From the NCBI RefSeq assembly GCF_000687875.1, contig NZ_JHYG01000006.1, positions 1 through 64,000 of the forward strand: 64,000 nucleotides of DNA, read 5' to 3'. This DNA comes from Acidocella facilis ATCC 35904. GTDB taxonomy: Bacteria; Pseudomonadota; Alphaproteobacteria; Acetobacterales; Acetobacteraceae. The position numbers and the translations under genes were made by a program. The notes under the pieces were generated by a model, which saw nothing but the letters and a program-made list of their open reading frames with translations, had not been told where the DNA came from and searched no databases. The first letter of the stretch is position 1; every line of letters starts with the position of its first letter. Below, piece after piece: positions 1-9,437 of this stretch.

Positions 1-1238
1 TTGGCGGCCGGGCGCAGTACCTTCTCATCGCCGCTGGATGCAGGCGCCTCGCGCCAGGCCAGCGTACCATCTTGCAGGTAGGGCTCCCTGATATAGGCGG
101 AGAGCCCCTTGCCCATGATGGTGTCCACATCCTCATGCAGCAGCCCGGCCTCGATCAGCTCGCGGATCAAAAACCCGGTGCCGCCGGCGGCGTGGAAATG
201 ATTCACATCGGCCTGGCCATTGGGATAGATGCGGCACAGCAAAGGCGTCACCGCCGCCAGATCCGAAAGATCCTGCCAGGTGATGGTGATCCCCGCCGCC
301 GCCGCCATCGGCAGCAGATGGATGGTATGGTTGGTCGACCCACCCGTGGCGTGCAGCGCCACAATCGCATTCACGAAGCTGCGCTCATCGATCATCCGGC
401 CCACCGGCTGGAAATTCTCGCCCAGCGCCGTCTGGCTCATCACACGCTCAACCGCGAAGTCCGTCAGCGCGTCGCGCAACGGCGTGCCGGGATTCACGAA
501 GGCCGAGCCCGGCACATGCAGCCCCATGATCTCGACCAGCATCTGGTTGGTGTTGGCGGTGCCGTAGAAGGTGCAGGTGCCCGGCGCGTGGTAGGCTTCG
601 CCTTCCGCCTTCAGCAGCGCCGCGCGGTCGATCTTGCCTTCCGCATAAAGCTGGCGGATCTTGGCTTTTTCGGAATTGGGCAGGCCGGAGGGCATCGGTC
701 CGGCGGGGATCAGCACCGAGGGCAGATGCCCGAAGCTCAGCATGCCGATCACCAGCCCCGGCACGATCTTATCGCAAATCCCAAGGAAACAAGCGGCATC
801 GAAGGTGTTGTGCGAGAGCGCCACACCGGTTGCCAGCGCGATCACGTCCCGCGAGAACAGCGACAGCTCCATGCCGGCCTCGCCCTGCGTCACCCCATCG
901 CACATGGCCGGCACGCCGCCCGCCACCATCGCCACGCCACCAACCTTGCGCGCCGCCTCGCGGATCTGCTCCGGGTAGGTTTCGTAGGGGCGATGCGCGG
1001 AGAGCATGTCGTTATAGGCGGTAACGATGGCGAGGCTGCCGCCATCGCCGTCGCGCAGCACGGCCTTGTCGCCCGCGCCGCAGCCGGCGAAGCCGTGCGC
1101 CTGGTTGGCGCAGCCCAGAGCCTGGCGCTTGGGCTTGTGGCTGGCCGCCTGCGCCACGCGCTGCAGGTAGCGCGAGCGCGACCCACGGCTGCGCTCGATG
1201 ATCCGGGCCGTGACTTCGGCAATGACAGGGTGAAGCAT
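1..1238 (-). CDS. edd: Phosphogluconate dehydratase (partial, C-terminus outside window)
   Basis: Dehydrates 6-phosphogluconate to 2-keto-3-deoxy-6-phosphogluconate, the first committed step of the Entner-Doudoroff pathway, in the cytosol. About 412 N-terminal residues of a roughly 600-residue protein are visible, beginning [17 protein letters not shown]. The IlvD/Edd-family iron-sulfur motifs are present: [19 protein letters not shown] and [11 protein letters not shown], followed by a GGSTNH stretch. The ATG is preceded by GGAGGAG at 8 bases. It is the third gene of a leftward operon after the MFS transporter and gluconokinase, 17 bp behind gntK. That order channels imported gluconate via 6-phosphogluconate into this enzyme. 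Edd rather than dihydroxyacid dehydratase is supported by the gluconokinase neighbour and the N-terminal sequence. The gene continues past base 1. Confidence 0.95.
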   Translation of the reverse strand, partial: MLHPVIAEVTARIIERSRGSRSRYLQRVAQAASHKPKRQALGCANQAHGFAGCGAGDKAVLRDGDGGSLAIVTAYNDMLSAHRPYETYPEQIREAARKVGGVAMVAGGVPAMCDGVTQGEAGMELSLFSRDVIALATGVALSHNTFDAACFLGICDKIVPGLVIGMLSFGHLPSVLIPAGPMPSGLPNSEKAKIRQLYAEGKIDRAALLKAEGEAYHAPGTCTFYGTANTNQMLVEIMGLHVPGSAFVNPGTPLRDALTDFAVERVMSQTALGENFQPVGRMIDERSFVNAIVALHATGGSTNHTIHLLPMAAAAGITITWQDLSDLAAVTPLLCRIYPNGQADVNHFHAAGGTGFLIRELIEAGLLHEDVDTIMGKGLSAYIREPYLQDGTLAWREAPASSGDEKVLRPAA

Positions 1239-1255
1239 GTTACGCACTCCTCCGT

Positions 1256-1759
1256 TCAGGCGGCCAGATGCAGCCTTGCCACCACCTCATTCACCAACTC
1301 CGGCGCGGGCGCGCCGGTATCGATGGTGATGGCGTTTTCTTCCGCTGTCGGTTCTTCCAGCGTGGCGAACTGGCTGTCCAGCAGGCTCACGGGCATATAA
1401 TGCCCCTGGCGCGCCGCCAGCCGGCTTTCGATCAGGGTGAAGCTGCCGCGCAGATAGACAAAGAGCACATCATCATGCCCTGCCGCGATGATCTCGCGAT
1501 AGCGCCGGCGCAGGGCCGAGCAGGCGATGATCCCGCTCTGCCCCGCCTGGCGCCAGCCCTCGATGGTGGCGGCGATGTCGCGCAGCCAGGGCTCGCGGTC
1601 ATCATCGCTCAGCGGGATGCCCCGGCGCATCTTCTCGACATTGGCCGGCGGATGCAGCGCATCGCCTTCCGTGAAATCCCAGCCCAGCCTGCCGGACAGC
1701 ATGGCGGCGACAGTGGATTTGCCGCAGCCCGAAACACCCATGACAATGATGAAGGCCAA
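1256..1759 (-). CDS. gntK: Gluconokinase
   Basis: ATP-dependent phosphorylation of gluconate to 6-phosphogluconate. The 167-residue length is typical of the GntK/IdnK family. The P-loop GVSGCGKST lies at about residues 8-16, followed by the family segment [14 protein letters not shown] and the D-D-R-E-P-W-L motif. The start is TTG at 1759. In-frame ATG alternatives would cut into the P-loop, and GGAG lies about 9 bases upstream. It begins 5 bp after the transporter stop and ends 17 bp before edd, so the three genes are almost certainly one transcript. Confidence 0.95.
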   Translation of the reverse strand: MAFIIVMGVSGCGKSTVAAMLSGRLGWDFTEGDALHPPANVEKMRRGIPLSDDDREPWLRDIAATIEGWRQAGQSGIIACSALRRRYREIIAAGHDDVLFVYLRGSFTLIESRLAARQGHYMPVSLLDSQFATLEEPTAEENAITIDTGAPAPELVNEVVARLHLAA

Positions 1760-1764
1760 TGCGC

Positions 1765-3042
1765 TTACTCCGGGGCCTGGATCGGCTCGATCCGGCCCAG
1801 CACCACGACATAGAAGAAGATGCCGACGATCAGCACAATCCCCGCCACCAGGAAAGCCAGCTCGAAATTATTGCTGGCGCCGACGATGAAGCCGGTGACG
1901 ATGGGGGCGACGACGCCCATCATGTTGTTGAGAAAATTCATGATGCCGCCAACGGTGCCGGTGCCGCCCTTGGGCGCGATCAGCGAGGGGATGGACCAGC
2001 CGATCGGCGCGGAGGCGGCAAGGCCGGACAGTGCGATGGAAATCCAGGCAATCGCCCAGACGGGATTGGTGGTCTGAGTGGCGCCGAACACCGCCAGGCC
2101 GAACAACATGCCGATGATCAGCACGCTCTTGCGCACTTTGGTCTCGTCATAGCCTTTGGCGACCAGACGATCGACCAGCAGCCCGCCGAAGAGAATGTCG
2201 GAGGCGGTGGCGCAGGCCCAGGGAATGGCGGCAAAACCGGCGGATTTGATGATGCTCATATGCATCGCCTGCACCAGATAGCCCGGCAGCCAGGTGAGGA
2301 AGAGATAGAAACTATAGCCATAGGCCGCGAAACCCAGGCTCAAGCCCCAGACTTTCGGCTGCCGCAGCAGATAGGCCAGCATCGCGCCGGCATTGGTGTC
2401 GGACTGGCCTTCCGGCGTGGCGCCGCCTTCGAGTATGTAGGCATGCTCTTCGCGGCTCAGCTTCGGATCGGCCGAGGGGTCGCGATAGATGAAATAGAAG
2501 GCGACGAAATACAGGAAGCTGAGAACGGCGGTGAGGCCAAAGCCCCAGCGCCAGCCAAAGCCGACGACAACGAAGGCGACCAGCGGCACGCCGATGACGT
2601 TGGAGAATTTCGCCGCCGCGTCAAACAAGGCGGTGGCAACAGAGCGCTCCTGGCGCGGGAACCAATAGCCGGTGGCCTTGGCGCTGGCGGGAAAGCCCGG
2701 CGCCTCGGCGATGCCCAGCAGCATGCGCGCGACGAAAATGCCGCCAAACCCGCCGGTGAAGGCCACCGCACCCGAGGCGATGGCCCAGAGGAAGGTGCCC
2801 CAACGCCCGATCCGGGTGACGCCGAACCGATCCAGGATCATCCCCACCGGAATCTGGGTCAGCGCATAGGACCAGAAGAAGGCGCTGAACAGCAGCCCCA
2901 TATCGGCGGTGGTGAGGTGAAACTCCGCCTTCAACTGCGGCGCGGCGACGGAGAGATTGATCCGGTCGATATAGTTGATCAGCACGCCGGTGCCGAGCAG
3001 GCCGCCGATAACCCAGCGGCGACGGGGGATGATGGTGGTCAT
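1765..3042 (-). CDS. MFS transporter, sugar-acid (ACS) family; probable gluconate uptake
   Basis: A 425-residue, 12-helix major facilitator protein. The N-terminal NYIDRINLSVAAP and the loop motif GMILDRFGVTRIGRWG are characteristic of the anion:cation symporter branch that includes DgoT, GudP and related hexonate/hexarate carriers. It is the first gene of the operon with gluconokinase and edd, so gluconate or a related sugar acid is the likely substrate. That substrate is inferred from context. The ATG at 3042 is preceded by a good GGAGGAAGC ribosome site. Transcription starts in the 99-bp gap shared with the divergent LacI-type regulator. Confidence 0.85.
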   Translation of the reverse strand: MTTIIPRRRWVIGGLLGTGVLINYIDRINLSVAAPQLKAEFHLTTADMGLLFSAFFWSYALTQIPVGMILDRFGVTRIGRWGTFLWAIASGAVAFTGGFGGIFVARMLLGIAEAPGFPASAKATGYWFPRQERSVATALFDAAAKFSNVIGVPLVAFVVVGFGWRWGFGLTAVLSFLYFVAFYFIYRDPSADPKLSREEHAYILEGGATPEGQSDTNAGAMLAYLLRQPKVWGLSLGFAAYGYSFYLFLTWLPGYLVQAMHMSIIKSAGFAAIPWACATASDILFGGLLVDRLVAKGYDETKVRKSVLIIGMLFGLAVFGATQTTNPVWAIAWISIALSGLAASAPIGWSIPSLIAPKGGTGTVGGIMNFLNNMMGVVAPIVTGFIVGASNNFELAFLVAGIVLIVGIFFYVVVLGRIEPIQAPE

Positions 3043-3073
3043 GCTTCCTCCAGGAAGGTTTGTTGTGTGTCGC

Positions 3074-3087
3074 TGCTAGCGCTAACA
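3074..3087. promoter_or_regulatory. LacI-family operator candidate between gluconate operon and its regulator
   Basis: The 14-mer TGCTAGCGCTAACA is a palindrome with one mismatch (TGTTAGC|GCTAACA ideal), centred in the 99-bp divergent gap. Central-symmetry sites of this size are typical of LacI/GalR proteins such as GntR of E. coli. The position would let one repressor control both directions. Confidence 0.6.
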
Positions 3088-3141
3088 TCTGGCTTCGTAA
3101 AGCAGAATCTGTCATGCGCTTCGGAATCAGGAGACGAAAAA

Positions 3142-4164
3142 ATGGCCGGGCGTAAACCGCGCACCACGATGACGGGGCGTGTGACGATGCAGGATGTGGC
3201 GGCGCAGGCCGGGACTAGCATGATCAGCGTGTCGCGGGTCTTCCGCAGTGGCGGCCAGGTCAGCCCCGCCTTGCGGGCCCGAATCGAGGCCGCCGCGGCC
3301 AAGCTCGGCTATGTGCCGGACCGCGCGGCGAGCGCCCTGGCCTCGGCCCGGTCGATGAATGTGGCGGTGCTGATCCCTTCGATCACCAACACTGTCTTCG
3401 TGGAAATGCTGGCGGGGATCGACGAGGTGCTCTCCCCACACGGCTATCAGATGATCATGGCCACGACGCTCTATTCCGCCGCCGAGGAGCTGCGGCTGTT
3501 GCGCGGCCTGTTGGCCTTCCGGCCCGACGGGGTGCTGCTGACCGGCATCGATCATCAGCCCGCCACGCTGCAGCTGCTGCAAAGCCAGGCCTTGCCGGCG
3601 GTGCATATGATGGAGCTGAACGGGCAGCCCGGCGCCTACTCTGTCGGATTTTCACAGGAGCAGGGCGGTGCCGCGATTGCCCGGCATTTCCTGGCGCGCG
3701 GCTATCGCAAGCTGGGCTTTGTCGCGGCACAGCTCGATCCGCGGACCATCGCCCGCGGGGCCGGGTTCCGCCAGGCTGTGAGGGAGGCAGGGGAGGCCGC
3801 GCCTTATGAATTGATGGTGCCGGAGCGCTCCTCGGTAGGGTTGGGGGCAAAGCTGCTGCAAGAGGCGCTGGCGGCGCGCCCCGCGCTCGATGCGTTGTTT
3901 TTCTGCAATGACGATCTGGCACAGGGCGCGTTGTTTCAAGCGCAGCGCCTTGGCCTGGCGGTGCCAGGGCGGCTGGCGATCGCCGGGTTCAACGACCTGC
4001 CAGCCTCGGCCTGGACCAGCCCGGCACTGACCAGCGTGGCGACGCCGCGCGAGCAGGTGGGGCGGCGGGCGGCCGCGATGCTGCTGGAGCTGATGGCCGG
4101 GCGCGAGCCGCCGACGCGCTGCGAGGATCTTGGCTTTACCCTCAATGTTCGGGAGAGTAGCTAA
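3142..4164 (+). CDS. LacI-family transcriptional regulator (GntR-like, gluconate)
   Basis: A 340-residue DNA-binding repressor. The N-terminal LacI helix-turn-helix lies at about residues 10-60 (VTMQDVAAQAGTSMISVSRVF, then VSPALRARIEAAAAKLGYVPDRAA). A periplasmic-binding-protein-like effector domain fills the rest, with the FNDLPASAWTSPALTSVATP segment near the C-terminus. The open frame extends far upstream, opposite the transporter gene. The ATG at 3142 is chosen because it gives the usual LacI start a few residues before the HTH. It is divergent from the gluconate transporter-gntK-edd operon, which it probably represses, with gluconate or 6-phosphogluconate as likely inducer. Its stop codon shares the tetranucleotide CTAA (4161-4164) with the convergent RpiR gene. 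Confidence 0.9.
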   Translation: MAGRKPRTTMTGRVTMQDVAAQAGTSMISVSRVFRSGGQVSPALRARIEAAAAKLGYVPDRAASALASARSMNVAVLIPSITNTVFVEMLAGIDEVLSPHGYQMIMATTLYSAAEELRLLRGLLAFRPDGVLLTGIDHQPATLQLLQSQALPAVHMMELNGQPGAYSVGFSQEQGGAAIARHFLARGYRKLGFVAAQLDPRTIARGAGFRQAVREAGEAAPYELMVPERSSVGLGAKLLQEALAARPALDALFFCNDDLAQGALFQAQRLGLAVPGRLAIAGFNDLPASAWTSPALTSVATPREQVGRRAAAMLLELMAGREPPTRCEDLGFTLNVRESS

Positions 4165-4994
4165 CCCCGTTTGCGCTCCGCCGTGGCCAGGGCCAGGGCC
4201 ATGGAGAGCGCCATCGTCGCCGAGAGGGTGCGGAAGGCGCCCAGATCGGCCTCCGCCACTTCAAGCCAGGATTGCGCGAGGGCGGCGATGGGGGAGAAGG
4301 CGGAATCGGTGATGGCGACGATCGGCACGCCGCGCCCCGCCGCCTGCGCGGCGATCTGCACCGTCGCTGGCGCGTAGGGCGTGAAGCTGATCGCCAGCAT
4401 TACATCCTCGGCGCCGGCGCTGGCGGCCTGCACATCCACCATGCCGCCGACATTATCCAGCAGCATATGCGCCACGCCGAGATTGCCGAGCATGTAGGAG
4501 AGATAGGCGGCGACCGGGAAGGTGCGGCGCTGGGCGAGCAGATAGATCATCCGCGCCTGCGCCAGCCCCTCCACCGCCTTGTCGAACGAACCCGGCGCCA
4601 CCGAGCCGGCGAGGCGGTTGAGCGAGTGTATGGATGTCTCGACGAGTTTTCCGAGCATCGGCGCGGAATCGAAGCCGGGGCCGGTTTCGTCCTGCAATTT
4701 CACCAGCCGCTCCTGGTAATCCGGCCAGCGCTCGCGCAGCCGGTCGCGCAGCACCTGCTGTAATTCCGAGAAGCCGGAATAGCCGAGTGTCTGCGCGAAA
4801 CGGATCAGCGCCGAGGGCTGCACCCCGGCGGCGACAGCGAGTTCGGCCACCGTGCCCAGCGCCATCTCATCCGGCCGTTCGAGCGCAAAGGCGGCCACCT
4901 GCGCCAGGCGCTTGGGCAGGCCGGGCTGGCGGGTGAGCAAGGTTTCACGCAGGGCGGAAAAGCTGCGCGGGGCGGCGGAGGAGGAAGCGGACAT
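4161..4994 (-). CDS. MurR/RpiR-family transcriptional regulator
   Basis: A 277-residue regulator. The N-terminal HTH_6 domain covers about residues 10-85 (PKRLAQVAAFALERPDEMALGT, then SALIRFAQTLGYSGFSELQ). A sugar-isomerase-like SIS domain follows at about 130-260, normally the site that senses a phosphorylated sugar or sugar-derived ligand. It is divergent from methylmalonate-semialdehyde dehydrogenase across a 193-bp AT-rich gap with a perfect palindrome, so that gene is the probable target. RpiR proteins control inositol catabolism in several alphaproteobacteria, and IolA is the same enzyme family as the neighbour, but no other iol gene is present here. Confidence 0.85.
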   Translation of the reverse strand: MSASSSAAPRSFSALRETLLTRQPGLPKRLAQVAAFALERPDEMALGTVAELAVAAGVQPSALIRFAQTLGYSGFSELQQVLRDRLRERWPDYQERLVKLQDETGPGFDSAPMLGKLVETSIHSLNRLAGSVAPGSFDKAVEGLAQARMIYLLAQRRTFPVAAYLSYMLGNLGVAHMLLDNVGGMVDVQAASAGAEDVMLAISFTPYAPATVQIAAQAAGRGVPIVAITDSAFSPIAALAQSWLEVAEADLGAFRTLSATMALSMALALATAERKRG

Positions 4995-5076
4995 CGGGCT
5001 CGATTATGGAATGGAAGCTGATTTGTAGAACGAAAATTCCATTTTTGGAAGGAAGAATTCAAAATCCCTAGATACA

Positions 5077-5096
5077 AACAGAATTTAAATTCTGTT
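5077..5096. promoter_or_regulatory. Perfect 20-bp palindrome, candidate RpiR operator
   Basis: AACAGAATTTAAATTCTGTT is perfectly self-complementary and lies in the gap between the RpiR gene and the dehydrogenase. Several GGAA/TTCC half-sites also occur at 5008-5060 and 5111-5124. The gap is far more AT-rich than its surroundings. A dimeric HTH_6 regulator binding here could block or activate both promoters. Confidence 0.5.
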
Positions 5097-5187
5097 CTTG
5101 CGGATTAAATGGAATTGGTGTTTCATATTCGCCGTCAATCAAGGACGGCCGCGGCGTATGAGCTCCGGCTCAACAAAGGAGCGCCAG

Positions 5188-6681
5188 ATGCAAACGCTTG
5201 GTCATTTTATCAACGGCAAGCCCGTTCCGGGCGCCGGGTCCCGCAGCCTGCCGGTTTTCAACCCCGCTACCGGGGCGCAGAGCAAGCAGGTCGCCGTCGC
5301 CACCAAGGATGAGGTGGAGGCCGCCATCGCCGCCGCCGCCGCCGCCTTCCCGGCCTGGGCCGCGACGCCGCCGCTGCGCCGGGCGCGGATCATGTTCAAA
5401 TTCAAGGATCTGTTGGAGGCCCACGCCAAGGAGCTGGCGGAGCTGATCTCCTCCGAGCATGGCAAGGTGTTTTCCGACGCGCTGGGCGAGGTGACGCGCG
5501 GCGTTGAGGTGGTTGAGTTCGCCTGCGGCATTCCGGATCTGCTGAAGGGTGAGTATTCTGAGAATGTCGGCACCAATATCGACAGCTACAGCGTGCGCCA
5601 GGCGCTCGGCGTGTGCGCGGGCATCACCCCGTTCAACTTCCCGGCGATGGTGCCGCTCTGGATGTTCCCGGTGGCGCTGGCCTGCGGGAACAGCTTTGTG
5701 CTGAAAGTGTCCGAAAAGGTGCCCTCCGCCGCGCTGCGTATGGCCGAGCTGTTGCAGCAGGCGGGCCTGCCGGATGGCGTGTTCAATGTGGTGAATGGCG
5801 ACAAGGATGTGGTGGAGCAGCTGCTGCATGATCCGCGCATCGCGGCGGTGAGCTTCGTCGGCTCCACGCCGATCGCCGAATATGTTTATGCCACCGGCAC
5901 CAAGGCCGGCAAGCGCGTGCAGGCGCTGGGCGGGGCGAAGAACCATCTGGTGGTGATGCCGGATGCGGATCTGGACCAGGCGGTGGATGCGCTGATGGGC
6001 GCGGCCTACGGCTCCGCCGGCGAGCGCTGCATGGCGGTGTCCGTTGCCGTGCCGGTTGGCCCGGTGGCCGAGCCGCTGGTGCAGAAGATCGCCGAGCGGG
6101 CACGGTCCTTGAAGATCGGGCCGGGCAGCGACAAGGAGGCCGAGATGGGCCCGCTGGTCACGGCGCAGCACAAGGAGAAGGTCGAGGGCTATATCGCCAA
6201 GGGCCTTGAGGAAGGCGCCAAGGCGGTGCTGGATGGGCGCGGCCTGACCTTGCAGGGCAATGAGCAGGGCTATTTCACCGGCGCGACGCTGCTCGACCAT
6301 GTGACGCCGGAGATGAGCGTCTATAAGGACGAGATTTTCGGCCCGGTGCTCAGCGTGGTGCGCCAGCCCAGCTTCGCGGCGGCGCTGGAGTTGGTGAACA
6401 AGCATGAGTTCGGCAATGGCGCGGTCATCTATACCTCCGATGGCGATACCGCGCGGGCCTTCACCACCGGCGTTCTGGCCGGGATGGTGGGGGTGAATGT
6501 GCCGGTCCCGGTGCCGATGGCGTTCCATTCCTTCGGCGGCTGGAAGCGCTCCCTGTTCGGTGACCATGCGATCCATGGCCGCGAGGGGGTGCGGTTTTAT
6601 ACCAGGCTGAAGACCATCACCTCGCGCTGGCCCACCGGCATCCGCAAAGGCGCCGAATACGCCATGCCCACCATGAAATAA
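5188..6681 (+). CDS. mmsA: CoA-acylating methylmalonate-semialdehyde dehydrogenase
   Basis: Oxidises methylmalonate semialdehyde (or malonate semialdehyde) to propionyl-CoA (acetyl-CoA) with NAD+ and CoA, in valine, beta-alanine or inositol breakdown. The 497 residues match the family length. The N-terminus [14 protein letters not shown], the segment [18 protein letters not shown] and the catalytic loop [14 protein letters not shown] (nucleophile Cys281) are diagnostic of MmsA/IolA rather than general aldehyde dehydrogenases. The ATG at 5188 follows AAAGGAG by 6 bases; an upstream in-frame start lacks a ribosome site. It stands alone, divergent from an RpiR regulator that probably controls it. 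A two-hairpin terminator follows. Confidence 0.92.
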   Translation: MQTLGHFINGKPVPGAGSRSLPVFNPATGAQSKQVAVATKDEVEAAIAAAAAAFPAWAATPPLRRARIMFKFKDLLEAHAKELAELISSEHGKVFSDALGEVTRGVEVVEFACGIPDLLKGEYSENVGTNIDSYSVRQALGVCAGITPFNFPAMVPLWMFPVALACGNSFVLKVSEKVPSAALRMAELLQQAGLPDGVFNVVNGDKDVVEQLLHDPRIAAVSFVGSTPIAEYVYATGTKAGKRVQALGGAKNHLVVMPDADLDQAVDALMGAAYGSAGERCMAVSVAVPVGPVAEPLVQKIAERARSLKIGPGSDKEAEMGPLVTAQHKEKVEGYIAKGLEEGAKAVLDGRGLTLQGNEQGYFTGATLLDHVTPEMSVYKDEIFGPVLSVVRQPSFAAALELVNKHEFGNGAVIYTSDGDTARAFTTGVLAGMVGVNVPVPVPMAFHSFGGWKRSLFGDHAIHGREGVRFYTRLKTITSRWPTGIRKGAEYAMPTMK

Positions 6682-6765
6682 AAGTTTTTGGGGTGAAGCC
6701 CTTTTTTCAAAAAGGGCTTCAAAACGCTGGGGGCTTTGGCAACATATGCCAAAGCCCCCAACTTT
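6682..6765 (+). terminator. Stop-proximal AAAGTTTTTGGGG box with two hairpins
   Basis: Directly after the mmsA TAA comes AAAGTTTTTGGGG. A hairpin follows (6695-6720, arms GAAGCCCTTTT/AAAGGGCTTC), then a stronger one (6728-6760, 14-bp arms TGGGGGCTTTGGCA/TGCCAAAGCCCCCA) followed by CTTTTT. It separates mmsA from the convergent pirin gene. The same box recurs at 15601 and 53731 (minus strand), and in weaker form at 62730. Confidence 0.7.
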
Positions 6766-7464
6766 TTACGCGGCATCCACCAACACCAGCTCCGCATCCT
6801 CCAGCGCCTCGATGGTAATGCTGGTCTCACCGGTGATCGCCGCGCCATCGCGCTCATTCAGCGTCAGACCATTCACGCTCACCTTACCCGTCGCCGGCAC
6901 CAGATAAGCGTGGCGCTCGGGCGTCAGATCATAGGTGATGCGCTCGCCTTTTTTCAGCGTGCCGCCCGATAGCCGCGCCTCGGCGTGGATTTTCAGCGCC
7001 TCCGCATCCTCGGCAAAACCCGAGGCCAGGGTGACGAATTTGCCCTCGCGCCCATCCTTCGGGAAAGGCCGGGTGCCCCAGCTCGGCGCATGGCCGCGGC
7101 TGGAAGGGAGGATCCAGATCTGGAACAGTTCCGTGGCCTCGTTTTCCAGATTGAATTCGCTATGGGTGATGCCGGTGCCAGCCGACATCACCTGCACATC
7201 CCCCGCCTCGGTGCGGCCGTGATTGCCGAGATTGTCGCGATGGGTGATGGCGCCTTTGCGGACATAGGTGATGATTTCCATGTTCTCATGCGGATGCGGC
7301 GGAAAGCCGGCGCCGGCTTCGATATGGTCGTCGTTCCAGACGCGCAGCCGGCCCCAGCCCATGCGCGCGCTGTCGTGATACGAGGCGAAAGAGAAATGAT
7401 GCTTGGCGTCCAGCCAGCCATGGTTGGCGCCGCCAAGGGATTTGAAGGGACGATGCTCGATCAT
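6766..7464 (-). CDS. Pirin-family cupin protein (YhhW-like)
   Basis: A 232-residue bicupin of the pirin family; bacterial YhhW-type members bind a metal and can oxidise quercetin. The metal-binding set is intact: H-P-H in GAGFPPHPHENMEIITYV and H-x-E in SAGTGITHSEFN. The ATG at 7464 is preceded by AGGAG; a longer frame reaches back through the LysR promoter and is rejected. The physiological substrate is unknown. A LysR gene lies divergently 109 bp away, the usual arrangement for a LysR-controlled pirin in proteobacteria. Confidence 0.88.
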   Translation of the reverse strand: MIEHRPFKSLGGANHGWLDAKHHFSFASYHDSARMGWGRLRVWNDDHIEAGAGFPPHPHENMEIITYVRKGAITHRDNLGNHGRTEAGDVQVMSAGTGITHSEFNLENEATELFQIWILPSSRGHAPSWGTRPFPKDGREGKFVTLASGFAEDAEALKIHAEARLSGGTLKKGERITYDLTPERHAYLVPATGKVSVNGLTLNERDGAAITGETSITIEALEDAELVLVDAA

Positions 7465-7573
7465 GTTGTGCTCCTCGGGGCCGCGCCCCGCTTTGGTATG
7501 AGCGAGAGATAGAGCTGGACATGTTTCGATAAAATAGAAATGATCGAACATTATCTGTTCCGAAAGTTTCAAC

Positions 7574-8488
7574 ATGGCGATGCCGGATTTCGAGGCCTGG
7601 GCGATTTTCGCGAAGGTGGCGGCGCGGGGCTCCTTCAGCGGCGCGGCGCGGGAGCTGGGGCTGTCGCACCCGACCATCTCCAAGGCCATCGCCCGGCTGG
7701 AGCGGCGGCTGGGGGCGGGGTTGTTTCACCGCACCTCGCGCCGACTCTCCCTCACCCAGACCGGGCAGGCGGCGCTGGCGCGGGCACAGCGGATTCTGGC
7801 CGAAGGCGAGGCGGCGGAGGCCGAGGCGGCGGCGCAGAGCGAACAGCCGCGCGGGCTGGTGCGGCTGGCGGCGCCGATGTCCTTCGGGGTGCGGCATCTC
7901 GCCCCGTTGCTGCCGGAGATTCTGGCGCGCTATCCGCAGCTGGAGATCGAGCTTTCGCTCAGTGACAGCCAGGTGGATCTGGTGGCGGAGCGCTTCGATG
8001 TGGCGCTGCGGATCGCGGCCTTGTCCGACTCGTCGCTGCTGGGACGCAGGCTTTGCACGGTGCGCCGGCCGCTGGTGGCGAGCCCCGCCTATCTCGACCG
8101 CTATGGCCGGCCCAGCCATCCGCGTGAGCTGCAGCAGCACCAGGCGCTGCTTTATACGAATATCGCGCAGCCGGGGCTGTGGCGGTTTCAGCATGAGCGG
8201 CTGGGCGACTATGCGGTGCCGGTGCAAGGGCGGTTGCGGGCGAATAATGCGGATGTGCTGAGCGGCGCGCTGCTGGCCGGGCAGGGCATGGCGCTGCAGC
8301 CGGATTTCATGGTCTGGCAGGATCTCGCGCAGGGCCGCCTGGAAGAGATGCTGCCGGGGTGGGAGGTGGCGCCGGTGGCGCTGAACCTGCTCACCCCGCC
8401 CGGGCCGCTGCGCCCGGCACGGGTAAGGGTGCTGCTGGAGGAGCTGGCGCGGGCCTTCGGCGCCGCGCCCTGGTCAAGAGCGGCTTAG
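7574..8488 (+). CDS. LysR-family transcriptional regulator
   Basis: A 304-residue regulator. The N-terminal winged HTH covers about residues 1-65 ([32 protein letters not shown]), followed by a LysR substrate-binding domain. It probably controls the divergent pirin gene, since LysR proteins commonly regulate the gene transcribed away from them. A second in-frame ATG two codons in is an equally possible start. The stop shares the tetranucleotide TTAG (8485-8488) with the convergent GntR-type gene. Confidence 0.88.
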   Translation: MAMPDFEAWAIFAKVAARGSFSGAARELGLSHPTISKAIARLERRLGAGLFHRTSRRLSLTQTGQAALARAQRILAEGEAAEAEAAAQSEQPRGLVRLAAPMSFGVRHLAPLLPEILARYPQLEIELSLSDSQVDLVAERFDVALRIAALSDSSLLGRRLCTVRRPLVASPAYLDRYGRPSHPRELQQHQALLYTNIAQPGLWRFQHERLGDYAVPVQGRLRANNADVLSGALLAGQGMALQPDFMVWQDLAQGRLEEMLPGWEVAPVALNLLTPPGPLRPARVRVLLEELARAFGAAPWSRAA

Positions 8489-9141
8489 GCTGCCGCCCGC
8501 CGGGCCAGGGCGGCCAGAATCGTCCGCTCCGACTGGTTGAGATAGGTTTCGAGCGAGGCGGCGGCGGCGGCCGGCCGGCCTTGTTCCAGCAAGGATATGA
8601 TCGCCTCGTTCATATCGACATAGGGCGCATGCAGCAGCTCGGGATCATCGAGCAGGAAAAACGCCAGACGCAGCTCCGCCGAGACCTGGGCGTAGAAGCC
8701 GCTGAGGCGTTCGCTATCCGCCAGCTCAACGATGGCGGTGTGAAAGCGCATATTGGCGCTGCCGACCTCGCGCCAATCCAGACGCTGGCGGGCGGCGCGC
8801 GCGCTCTGCACGGCCGCGCGCATACGCGCGGCGGCGGGATGGTTGGGATAGGCGTGCGCCAGAGCCGGGCATTCGAGCATCCGGCGCACGCGATAAATAT
8901 CGATCACCGCGGCAATGCTGGGGGTGGTGACGAAGACGCCGCGATTGGCCTTGTGCTCCAGCAAGCCCTCCTTGGTGAGCAGCCGGAAAGCCTCGCGCAG
9001 CGTGTTGCGGGAGACGTCGAGCTCGTCGCACAAAGCCTGTTCGGAGAGGCGCTGACCGGGGGTGAAGGCGCCGCCGATCAACCCCTCGCGCAATTGATTG
9101 GCGAGTTTCTGGGGCAGCGGCAGCGCGAGATCCTGGTCCAT
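8485..9141 (-). CDS. GntR-family regulator, FCD (FadR) type
   Basis: A 218-residue regulator. The GntR winged HTH covers about residues 10-75 ([45 protein letters not shown]), and the all-helical FCD ligand domain runs to the C-terminus with the expected histidine in [17 protein letters not shown]. An in-frame start 117 bases upstream exists. [13 protein letters not shown] at 9141 is preferred because it begins right before the HTH as in relatives. It diverges from the 5-oxoproline operon and is its likely regulator. Two operator-like repeats lie in the 296-bp gap. Confidence 0.85.
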   Translation of the reverse strand: MDQDLALPLPQKLANQLREGLIGGAFTPGQRLSEQALCDELDVSRNTLREAFRLLTKEGLLEHKANRGVFVTTPSIAAVIDIYRVRRMLECPALAHAYPNHPAAARMRAAVQSARAARQRLDWREVGSANMRFHTAIVELADSERLSGFYAQVSAELRLAFFLLDDPELLHAPYVDMNEAIISLLEQGRPAAAAASLETYLNQSERTILAALARRAAA

Positions 9142-9300
9142 TTCCGGTCTTTTATCCTTTGGCGGCGGCGATGTGGCCGCCTCTCCATGGGCTGTGCTTA
9201 GCCGATGCCACGGCGCCTCGCCAGACGCCGGCGCGGCGTGGATTTTGCGGTGCAGCATGAAATTGCATCAGCAGCGAGCGGGTTGTTCAAGAAACATTCA

Positions 9301-9359
9301 ATGGTTGACCAATTATTCCTCCATATCGTAGGATGATCAAAATAAAATTGTTGAACAAT
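9301..9359. promoter_or_regulatory. Two operator-like repeats upstream of the 5-oxoproline operon
   Basis: ATGGTTGACCAAT (9301-9313) and ATTGTTGAACAAT (9347-9359) are versions of one pattern, WTKGTTGAMCAAT, 46 bp apart. The second is a perfect odd-centred palindrome, and the first contains TGGT-N2-ACCA, the half-site pattern of FadR-type GntR regulators. They sit in the AT-rich part of the gap next to the FCD regulator gene. The rest of 9142-9437 shows nothing else recognisable. Confidence 0.5.
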
Positions 9360-9437
9360 GTTGACGGTTTGATCTTTCCTGCGGCAGGTTTTGTAGGACA
9401 GCATTGGGCTGGGCGGCGTAAATAAAGGGAGAGTGTG

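Noticed and set aside
1759-3141. Long upstream extension of the LacI-type gene giving an 801-residue frame
   Set aside because: The first 460 codons are antisense to the MFS transporter, low-complexity, and unlike any regulator. The LacI domain begins normally at 3142.
5170-6576. 468-codon minus-strand frame opposite mmsA
   Set aside because: Antisense shadow with no domain; mmsA is full length and diagnostic.
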